The notes under the pieces: generated by a model | Seen by the model: only the letters and a program-made list of their open reading frames with translations | The model's database searches: none | What the model was told of the DNA's origin: nothing | Source: Entomortierella parvispora | Taxonomy: Eukaryota; Mortierellomycota; Mortierellomycetes; Mortierellales; Mortierellaceae | Length of the DNA stretch: 64,000 nt | Direction: 5' to 3' | Assembly (NCBI GenBank): GCA_963573315.1 | Contig: OY752149.1 | Span: 496,001 to 560,000, forward strand | Made by a program: the position numbers and the translations under genes | Shown: one piece after another, positions 55,254 to 64,000 of the stretch | Position numbering within the stretch: the stretch's first letter is position 1 | How the letters are laid out: each line of letters begins with the position of its first letter

Positions 55254-57595
55254 TTAGGGAGTATTGCCCGGGATCTCGAGCCAAAAGTCGTAAAGGAAAA
55301 CATTGTCGATCCAGGTACAAGCATCATTTTCCAAGTTGCTCGACATGGCACTCTGAACATTCAACTCCAGGATCGGGTTCGAGTCGTCGTAGGGCAGCCA
55401 ATTGACGCCCGTCACATCGGCGTTTGTCAACTCGACTCCTTGCTGACCAGGCATTGGGTTGGGATTCCCTGTCTTGGCAAAAGTTGTGAATCGATCTACG
55501 ACTTGTCTAGCGAATCGTGCATCATCTCCCGTCTGCGAAAAGCCTGGTACTGCAGCCCCGCTAGCGAAGACGGGCTGGATATCTGCTGAGTGACAAACAC
55601 GGCCAGTGCTAGAGGAACAGTAGCTGGCGCCAACCAAGGGAGTATCACGACCACGGTTGAATCGGAAGTTGTACGTGTGCTTGGTCTTTGTCATCTTGCG
55701 GCTGAGGTATCGAAGAGGGCAGAAGAAATAGTACTCTGTTCCAGCTCGGGTAAACATGTCGCGGACGGCATCTGGATCTGTAGGGTCGGGCTGGAAGTAT
55801 TGCGAGCTAAGAGCGAACGCCGTCCGGTTGGCATCAAAGACCAGCTCCAAAGCGCTAGACACGTTCGCAATGGGGATCACATTCGGGAAATACTGGGGCA
55901 CGAAAAGACCGGCCTCATCGTGCACAGTGCCCCACATGATGTTGGCCTTCGTGTTGTAAGTGTTCGTCTTTACGAGCTCAGAGAATTCGTCCATGATCAA
56001 GACACCATCAATTGTAGGTCGCTCGACCAAGGCCCAGGTTGTCCACTTGTCATCAGCTAGGGCCTTATCGTTGGCGGTTGATTGAGCAGTAAGAACTTTA
56101 TCAATTGGACGAGATCGAGCGCAGTCGAGATCGGTGGCGCCGCATCCCAGTGCCTCCATGAAGTAGGATCCAATCTTGGTAGCCGATTCTGGGGTCTTGA
56201 AAGGAATATTGATGGGGTCACTCTCACCAATAACGCTCTCGTACAATCCCCAAGCAGAGGGAGCAGAAAGCAAGGCTCGAATGCTGGTGGCACCGGCAGA
56301 CTCGCCAAAGACGGTAACACGGTTGGGATCACCACCGAACGAGGCAATATTCTTCTGGACCCACTGAAGAGCAAGTATCTGGTCGCGCAGAGCTTGGTTA
56401 CCGGGAACAGTGTTGCGATCCCAGGCAGGGTCACTCTCCATCCAACCGAGCATTCCGAGACGATAATTGATGGTGACAACAACGACACCGCCGCGAGAGA
56501 CCATGTTACCAGGTTCAAAAATGATGACAGACCCCGAGTAGCTGCAAGATCATTATCGTAAACGATGTTAGTCTTCTTGGCTCTCGTTTGAGCGTCCGGG
56601 TTGATATCTCAGAAGATATAAAACTTACGTTGTGAATCCACCCCCATGGATATAGAACATGACGGGGAGCAAAGTCTCGCCGGTTCCTTTCAAGCTGGGC
56701 GTGTATACGTTCAAGTTGAGGCAATCTTCGTCCTCAGTAGCTCCATTCTCCAGATAACTCAGTAACAGGGGGACGAACCCAGCGGATTGAGACGTCTGAG
56801 GGCAGATGTGCTTGTAATCGATGGCATCCCAAGTGCTCGTGAAAGGAGCCTTAGCAACAGGCGCCGAGAAGCGAAGCTGCTGAACTGGGGGTTCAGCGTA
56901 CGGGATACCCAAGAAACGGAAGGCGTTCTGATCACGCCAACCTTGGATTTGACCTATAGGAGTGTTGACTTTGACTTGACGGGAGGTATCGTCAAAGAGA
57001 AGAACGCGGCGCATCACAGAGTTGAAGCAGACTGTGGGTAACTTTGTACTACAGGGGATCCAGTCTGTCTTGCCAGAGTTCTTGTTCACGGCCAAGCAGT
57101 TACTGAAGACACCGGGGACACCATTGTAGACCCAGAACTGCGAGAAGGCGGAGACCTCGGCTTGGGCGGGCGAGTTATTATTCAGCAACTCGACCAGCTC
57201 GGTTGCACCCGATGTTCCGGGGATGTAAATATATCCACCTTGGTAAACAAAAAAAAAAAAAAAAAAAAAAAAGTCAGTGCGACGCTTCGGGAGCAAAACG
57301 ATACACTGTTGCAAAGCTTTCTTTTACCATCGCCCATGGACACACAGGCAGACATTCCAGAATAGTAGTCTCTTGGTTGGGACAGCAGCATGTACGCGTT
57401 CTTGATGATGTTGGTCGAATCGACATCGTTCTTCATGATTAAATGAGCTCCGTTCACATCGCTTGCCAATGGTGCGGTTGGGAGTAGGAGTCGCTTGTCG
57501 ATTTTTCCAGTCGGGGCTGCGTCGACGATGCTCATCTGGATACCAAGGACCAAGGCGGCGACAACAGCCGAAAATATCGTCTTGAGAAGTGCCAT
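55254..57595 (-). CDS. Secreted type-B carboxylesterase with N-terminal lectin-like domain (copy 2)
   Basis: Three exons (57595-57328, 57238-56629, 56541-55254), 721 residues, each exon exactly as long as in copy 1. Signal peptide LLKTIFSAVVAALVLGIQMS, then a Lys-Arg (KIDKR) that could be a Kex2-type processing site. The four-Cys lectin-like domain has NCLAVNK and WIPCSTKLPTVC. Catalytic features are intact: HGGGF, GESAGA, TVHDEAGLF, RVCHSADIQPVF. The intron at 56542-56628 is nearly identical to that of copy 1, though exons are more diverged toward the 3' end. Intron 1 contains a run of 24 A on the plus strand. Substrate is unknown; sequence differences in the acyl pocket (for example PDPTDPDAVRD against NMSDSDAVRD) suggest divergence. 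Confidence 0.9.
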
Positions 57596-57768
57596 CCCTG
57601 AGTAGTTTGTATCGCAAGGTCAAAACGATGGATGGGTGAGAACGCCAGATGAAGGATGCTAGCTTGAGAGAGCTTGGCGGATGAGAAGAGCAGGGTGAGG
57701 ACAAGAGTGGGTGAGTGGGGATAAGATGAGGTTGCACTGAAGAGTTGCAAAAAGCAGATATCAGGGTC

Positions 57769-57776
57769 CTTTTATA
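57769..57776 (-). promoter_or_regulatory. TATA box of esterase copy 2
   Basis: TATAAAAG on the minus strand, about 174 bp upstream of the start at 57595. Confidence 0.55.
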
Positions 57777-60700
57777 CGCCATCACTGGCGATCAGCATGC
57801 CCTTCTCCCATCCATTGACATGCTCCGTTGTCGCTCCACGGCCGCACTCCAGGAGAGAGGGCCGAGCAAGAAGAGCCATTGTTGTTTTCTTTTGTGTCGA
57901 TGTTTGCGTTGTCCTTTTGCCGAGTATCGAGAAAGACTCGCCCAAACGTGCGTGCAGGGATACATCGGGTCTACACAGGTAGTCAATTCCCTGTGATATC
58001 TCTTGATATTGGAGTGGCGTATCTTCCAAAACACAAAGAAAACCTTCACACAAGCTCTTCTCCACACCACACCCTGACTGTTGGTTCCAACTGAAAGAAT
58101 ACTATGAGCGGCTCACCGACATACAATGACGACGGGTATTGTGCAGCTGAGAAAGTCAACGGAGGCCGCCCTTCTGGTTTCTATAGTCCTGTAACAGATT
58201 AGTGTGGCAAAATCAGGGCAAGCTCTTCGTCTGAACCAGGGAATAGTAAACGATTTAGTACCTGGGCTAGCGCCGATGAACATTTGTCCTGGATTTTCGT
58301 TCTGTCATAGTTGTGCCGACGCGGATCGCTACCTGCCCCCCCTCCCTACAATCCGATTGACAAAGCAGCAACACCGAGCTTGAGAAGACAACAAACAACT
58401 GGGCTAATGGTGTGAGTCGTATGCATTGATTGAGGTCCATGGTCCTCTGTTTTGTTTGTTTTGCATCCCCTTCGGAAAACAATTGACGCGCGTACTCTTT
58501 TTTCTGCAGGAGAAATCAAGCATATCAAGATAGCTCTTAAGCGCAACGATACTGCGCGCCAAACAACGGATCTTAGAGTCAGTCAATACATTCCTTTGCT
58601 GGACAACAGAGCGGTTTGCTTCCAGGACATTGTGCTGCTAGATTACCGTTAATGATCCCCTGCCTCTGATTCCTGGATTGGAATTTACCATGACTAAGGG
58701 CGATTCTGGTGGAAGCAGCTTGTCAACAAAGAAGCAAAAAAACTGGAGTTGGGATCTCGCGTAGTTCTTCCGTGGCCCTGCTGTTCTGCTCTGTTGTTTT
58801 GGCTCTTGTGGTGCTGGGGGAGAGACACCAAGGCAATAAGAAAGGGACAGAGAGGGGGAAGAGGGGGAATTTCGGTGAAATATGGTCACCGCCAAAGGCC
58901 CAGACCTCTTGCCGCTTTGATCAAGTCCAACGGATGGATGAAAGTTCCCTCGTTGTTGTTCTTCTTGAGGACTTTTGTGCTGGCACCTTTTTTCTCGAGT
59001 GTCCTCGGCTGTTTTATCAGTCATCGAATTTTGCTTCCCCCATGTTCCCTCTCTCTTGATGGCTTCATGGTGATGAAGAGACAATGAAGCGTGGACTGGA
59101 GCGAGTTTATTGACCGTTGAATTATTAGAGTATCCCATGCTCTAGAATGTGGAGCGATGAAGCTCAACACGAACATCGATCTCCTCAAGTTTTCTCCGTA
59201 AGTGTCTCGAGCTCGTTTTCGATTCTCGGCGACTATGACTAACTCACTATCTTCATCTATAAAGTCCAATTGCATGCACTCTGCCCTGTCTGTCATTGTA
59301 ACCGTTCGGGACTGCATGCTCCAAAAAGAGAATTGATTGAAAAGAGATCGCCTGGAAGTTGGAGTGAGTGGAACAATCGTTCGGCTCTCATTTTTGCGTT
59401 TCCTCCGCTGTTGTGCCCCCAACTTCTTTGTCATCCAGTGAATCGTTTGGGGGGGAGGTGACAGGCACAGGGGCAGAAAGAGCCTGAAAATATACGCGAA
59501 GAGGTACTTTGTGCTCTTGTACTGTACAGTACAGTACGGCAGCGATCCAAAAAGCGTCCCCTCAACCATCTTCCAGAGTCATCATTGTGAGTCGGCACCG
59601 TCCCTATCACACCGTATCTCATTCGCCTCCATGTCCTGAAAAAATTCTCTTCGCTCGAAAGGTGTCCCTGACAAGAAATCGAAACACTTGTGTAAGTGAG
59701 GGTGAGGGTGACGGGGAACAATTTAAATGATGAACTCTCGATTCTCCTGTTCGCTCGGGACCACATCAATAATGTCCAAAAACCCCCCGAGAGTCAGTCG
59801 AGGCGAAACGTTAGCGCGATATTTGTCTGCTGACTTTCGTCACAAGAGCAATTGTGCACATTACAGTGAGAGCTGAGGAGAGAGGAAGCGTAGCATCCGG
59901 TGAGTTGTCCCCAACAATCATCCCCCCCCCCCTCCCATCATGTGCCGTTTCTTCTTGGAGCCACGGCTCCGCTCGATCACGTAGCGCTGGGCCAGTGTTT
60001 AAACCATTCAATTGAATTAGGCCGATCATGTAGTGCTGAGGAGGATGATGCAGGGGCGACCACAGGTGACGCTGCATGGCGATGGTCCGTGTGTTCACCA
60101 CATTCCAGTCCTTTTAAGGTTCCTTCCCTCCACAAAAAAAATAACATCAACGCCCAACAAAACACAAAAACAAAAACCTTTTGGTGTTACCAACGTGCCC
60201 TGGCTTGGGCCGCTCAATTCTCGCTTGCCCGCTTGGTCAGGATTTTGCCGATGGCAGGAGCAAGACTGCAAATGCCGGCCGAGTCTACCAAGCGGTGTGC
60301 CTTGGTGGGAAAAAACAGACGAAACTGATGACGGTTGCAACGGTTGAGAACGAGATTGGTGGCGCGATTGGTCACATGATTATCTGTTTCGCTGGAAGCC
60401 CAATTGATCGCAATGGCGGTGTAGACCTTGCCACGTAAACTGAGCAAAGACAATGAAACAGAGGCACAACAACAGAGGACACAGCAAAGAAAGGTGGATT
60501 AGATAAGGATGCATGCAAGATGAGAGGGCTGCGGCTCAGCCCTGTCAAGGCGAGAACGAAGGACGATTGTCTGCCATCTTTAGTAATGGGATCCCTTTCC
60601 AATACCAACTGGGATCCCTTGGGAAAGATACTCGCATGTTAAAAAGCGATTGTCGTCTCATGCTGAAGAATAATTGGCAGGGGACGCGTAAAGTAACATC

Positions 60701-60907
60701 GTACGATGTCTTTCTCCATGACAATTTAATTTGTGACCACAAAATCCAAAAAAACACACATGCACCTCTGAATGTGCGCAACCGACCTGTACCCAAGACA
60801 ATGTTTCGTAGGAAACGTCAATATTTAGTGCTCACTATTCGCGTCAAGTGTATCTTCGTTGGAGTATCTTCTATGTTGGCTGCACTTTTGGCTGTGTTAT
60901 TTGAGGG
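57777..60907. other. Spacer between esterase copies 2 and 3
   Basis: 3.1 kb with no supported gene. ORFs up to 182 codons (59021-59569 minus, 58638-59138 minus) have no domain and overlap others. TACAGTACAGTACAGTAC occurs near 59520-59536. Confidence 0.45.
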
Positions 60908-63132
60908 TCACAGAGGAAGCATCTCGTCCATCCAATAACAGATTTCGCGCTCTGAGTTGAACGACATTTCACTGTGGACATTCAGCTCCATAATTGGGTT
61001 TGTGTCCTTGTCGTACGGAAGCCACTTCACATCCATCACGTCAGGATTCATCTTTTCGAATCCTTGCATGTTTGGTATCGGGTTTGGGCTCCCAGTCTTA
61101 GCAAAACTAGTCCACCGGTCCACAACCTGTCTCGCGAACCGTGCATCATCCCCAGTCTGAGTGTAGAATGGTATGATAGCACCGCTGGCCATGACTGGCT
61201 GGATGTCTGCTGCATGGCAGACACGTCCTATTTTCTCTGCACAGTAGTTGTAAGGATCCATCATTGGGATATCTCGTCCTCGGCGGAACCGATAGTTAAA
61301 CGTAGGTTTAAATTGGACAGCGTCGCGACTGACAGATTGCAGTGTGCACAGAATATACCAATCTGTTCCTGACCGGGTCAATTGGTTGCGAACCGTGTCT
61401 GTGTTACTTTCATTTAGCTGGAAAAAGGTCGAGTTCAACAGGATAGCCGTTTGGTTGGCAGTGAAGAAGGATCCAAAGGCTGAAGACGCGTCAGAGATTG
61501 GCAAGGGTTTGTCGAACTGACTTCTGATCTTGTAGCCCATCTCATCCTGAGTTGTCCCCCAAAGAATATTGGCTTTGGTGTTGTATTGCCCACTCTGGAC
61601 CAGACGTGCAAATGAGCCAGTGATGGGAATCAATTTACCGTCCATAGTTGGCTTCTCTATCAAGAGTGGGTGGACTACCGATGCATCCGCAACACGACCA
61701 TAGGCAACCCCTTGTGCGGCAATGATGTCGTCGACAGATTTGGATCTGGCACAGTCAAGATCGCCGCACTCACAGCCTAGAGCAGATATAAAGTCCCTGC
61801 TCATTTGAGCAGCCTCAGCTGGGGTCTTAAAGGTGGTAGTGAAGGGATCGCTTTCTATAATGACACTCTGGTATAGATCCCATGTCCGTGGGGCAGAGAG
61901 CAAGGCTCGGATGCTTGTCGCGCCTGACGAAACACCGAAGACCGTTACTTGGTTTGGATCGCCTCCAAAAGACGCAATGTTCTTTTGAACCCACTGAAGA
62001 GCCAGTATTTGATCTGAGAGAGCTTGGTTGCCTGAGATAGTATCACGGCTCCAGGTACCTTCGTCTTCCAATGACCCCAATATCCCAAGGCGAAAGTTAA
62101 TTGTTACAACTACCACACCTCCACGAGAGACCAGATTCCCTGGCTCAAATACAGGCACTGAGCTAGAGTAACTGAAAACGAAAGGAAAAGAATCAGATGT
62201 GTGCCTTTGGACGAACTTTCTCCTCTCAAAATGTTCTTACGAGATAGATTGCCCGCCGTGAATGTAAAACATGACCGGTAACAAGGTCTCGTTTTTTCCT
62301 TTCAGGCTAGGTGTGTACACATTCAGGTGCAGACAGTCCTCGTCTTCTGTTACGCTATTGTCAACATAGCTCCTGAAATGTGAGATGAGTCCCGAGGTAG
62401 GCGCTGTTTGGGGGCAGCTGTGCTTGTAATATATACCATCCCAAGTATTGATGAACGGGGCTTTCGCCACAGGAGCGGCGAAGCGCAATTTCCCAACCGG
62501 CGCCTCTGCGTAAGGAATTCCCAAGAACCTGAACGCGTTCTGATCACGCCATCCTTGGATTCGACCCACAGGAGTATCAACCTTTATCTGTCTTGAAGCG
62601 TCGTCAAACAGGAAATTGCGACTCGGTGCTGAATTGTAGCATATAGTTGGCAGCTTTGTGACGCAGGGGATCCGCCCCACCGTGTTGGATATCTTGTTCA
62701 CGACCGGGCAACCGTCCACTGGATCGGATCCATCATAGACCCAAAATTGATCAAAGGCCGAGACTTCGGTTTGGGCTGGAGAGTTGTTATTTAGAAGGAA
62801 TACGAGATCATTGGCAGCAGCCGTTCCGGGAGCATAAATGTACCCCCCTAACCGATCAACAATGGACGTTCTCGGGTCAGCTTACGTTTTACAATTGGGC
62901 AAGTTTGGTTTGCTCTGATATTACCATCTCCGAAAGATAAGCACGCTGCCATTCCTGCCTGATGCTCCCGTGGGTGAGAGAGAAGTATGAACGCGTTCTT
63001 GGCCGTGGAAGAGTCAACATCGTTGTTAAGAAGAAGATGAATGCCGCTGGTGGCCAGAGGAGCCGTTGGGAGGATCAATTGTTGTTTGAAAAAAGTGATG
63101 ACCGCGAGGGCAGTCTGAATAAAGGACTCCAT
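60908..63132 (-). CDS. Divergent type-B carboxylesterase (copy 3), altered active site
   Basis: Three exons (63132-62925, 62847-62241, 62171-60908), 692 residues, same intron positions as copies 1 and 2. It is the odd member. The N-terminus (MESFIQTALAVITFFKQQLI) lacks most of the signal-peptide and propeptide region. The oxyanion-hole HGGGF is HGGQS and the nucleophile box is GVSSG instead of GESAG. The C-terminus stops at WMDEMLPL, about eight residues short of the shared FLYDFWLEIPGNTP end. The Ser nucleophile, a Glu in TTQDEMGY and the His in RVCHAADIQPV remain. The lectin-like part keeps its Cys (GCPVVNK, IPCVTKLPTIC) but lost the Trp. All frames are open, so it is probably expressed, but activity or secretion may be reduced. 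Confidence 0.82.
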
Positions 63133-63616
63133 GTTTTCTAAACAGAGGTACCACAAATAGGTAGGGTGCAAGGAAAAAGTGGAAAGTGGGCTTGAAGGAT
63201 ACCATTGACAGAAGATTTATTAGAGAAAGTAGCGAAAGTCGAAAAGCATGCAATCCTTGCGATGCCTGGGGAATCTGATCTTCAAAAGATCACACCCATC
63301 CTTCTTGGATTCTAATTCCCCACATTCCATTGATCCCTTTCGATTCCCAAATTTTCCTGGACATGGCGTTAAAAGTGTAATCAACCCAACAAAAAGATAA
63401 CATCTCGTTTGAACGAGCTCCAGGATTGTATCGATCAGCAGGGTCATGTAGGGTGACAATGAGGAGAAAGAGTAGTTTACGTTATCATAATCGAGATAGT
63501 GTATTAGTGTCAATTGAGAGAAAGTAAGGGGTATGTGGGTGCGAAAATGCTAAGACACGGCTACGGAGCTACGAGTAGTATGTACAAGCAGATAAGAAAG
63601 GAGGCTCATTGATAAT
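63133..63616. other. Spacer between esterase copies 3 and 4
   Basis: About 480 bp, no gene seen. The shortest spacer in the array. Confidence 0.5.
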
Positions 63617-64000
63617 TCAAGGCGTATTGCTTGGGATCTCCAACCAGAAATCGTACAAAAAGACGTTGTCTATCCATGTACAGATATCATTCTCCGAGTT
63701 GATAGTCACTGCACTCTCGACATTAAGGTCCAAGATTGGGTTCGTGCCGTCATAAGGGACCCAATTCACACTGGTGACATCCGGGTTGGTAAGCTCAAAA
63801 CCATTCTGACCTGGCTGGGGATTTGGGTTTCCAGTCTTGGCAAACGTTGTCCATCGATCCACTACCTGTCTAGCAAACCGAGCGTCATCCCCTGTCTGAG
63901 TCAGGAAGGGTATCGCGGCCCCGCTGGCAAAGACTGGTTGGATATCAGCCGCATGACAGACACGTCCCGTACTAGAGGAGCAGTAGTTTTGGCCAACAAG
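63617..64000 (-). CDS. Type-B carboxylesterase (copy 4), C-terminal part only, cut by window end
   Basis: The minus-strand frame runs from the right edge to the stop at 63617 without interruption. It encodes NYCSSSTGRVCHAADIQPVF, containing the presumed catalytic His, then TQTGDDARFARQVVDRWTTF and the shared end FLYDFWLEIPSNTP. It is clearly the last part of the fourth esterase of the array and, unlike copy 3, keeps the full C-terminus. The rest lies outside the window. Confidence 0.88.
   Translation of the reverse strand, partial: LVGQNYCSSSTGRVCHAADIQPVFASGAAIPFLTQTGDDARFARQVVDRWTTFAKTGNPNPQPGQNGFELTNPDVTSVNWVPYDGTNPILDLNVESAVTINSENDICTWIDNVFLYDFWLEIPSNTP

Noticed and set aside
58638-59569. 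Two minus-strand ORFs of 166 and 182 codons between esterase copies
   Set aside because: Mixed composition, no domain, no plausible start context; likely chance ORFs.
1-64000. tRNA, 5S rRNA or snRNA genes
   Set aside because: I scanned for B-box-like GGTTCGA sequences and cloverleaf partners; candidates such as 16206 and 22870 lack paired stems. A covariance-model search could still find one.
1-64000. Transposons
   Set aside because: No reverse transcriptase, integrase or transposase motif, and no long terminal repeats, seen in any frame.

Overview
The window is nuclear DNA of a fungus, most likely an early-diverging Mucoromycota species of the Mortierella type. The lineage is an inference from short (50-120 bp) GT-AG introns in most genes, moderate GC, and gene content: Vtc1, Rpc53/RPC4, a Cbf1-type bHLH factor, an Mnn1-type mannosyltransferase, a membrane-anchored GH17 glucanase, and HSWADCIDW-type secreted proteins. 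There are about 20 genes, on both strands, with long gene-poor stretches between some of them. I found no rRNA, tRNA, transposon or CRISPR array.

Layout. 1-10.7 kb is a dense housekeeping block: a PQ-loop membrane protein (cut by the left edge), RNA polymerase III subunit RPC4, Vtc1, a multispanning membrane protein fused to a glycosyltransferase-like domain, and a PPPDE-thioredoxin-PUL protein. 11-20 kb has a small Pro/Gln/Tyr-rich protein, a tetraspan membrane protein, a GPI-anchored PI-PLC-X-like protein and an amino acid permease. 21-30 kb is gene-poor and holds only two paralogous secreted proteins with a candidate copper 'histidine brace'. 30-43 kb has a type II membrane GH17 glucanase, a second small PQY-rich protein, a secreted and strongly degenerate Hsp70-like gene broken by an in-frame TAG, a second tetraspan paralogue and a GT71 mannosyltransferase. 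43-47 kb is a divergent pair: a Cbf1-like bHLH-leucine zipper gene and a molybdenum sulfite oxidase gene, sharing an 818 bp promoter with a perfect TCACGTGA box. 47.6-49.3 kb is a minisatellite of 114/117 bp units arranged as a 345 bp higher-order repeat. 51-64 kb is a same-strand tandem array of four type-B carboxylesterases (the last cut by the right edge), each complete one with a signal-like N-terminus and an N-terminal domain resembling a C-type lectin fold.

Themes. Many products act on or reach the cell surface or secretory pathway: the GH17 glucanase, the GT71 mannosyltransferase, the GPI-anchored PLC-like protein, the LPMO-like proteins and the secreted esterases. The most testable regulatory idea is that the Cbf1-like factor controls the adjacent sulfite oxidase, and perhaps itself, through the shared E-box, in line with Cbf1's role in sulfur metabolism in yeasts. 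The most unusual proteins are the chaperone-derived secreted Hsp70-like gene, the lectin-like/esterase fusions and the membrane-domain/glycosyltransferase fusion.

All exon boundaries were read by eye from GT/AG sites, reading-phase continuity and family motifs. They are models, not transcript-supported.
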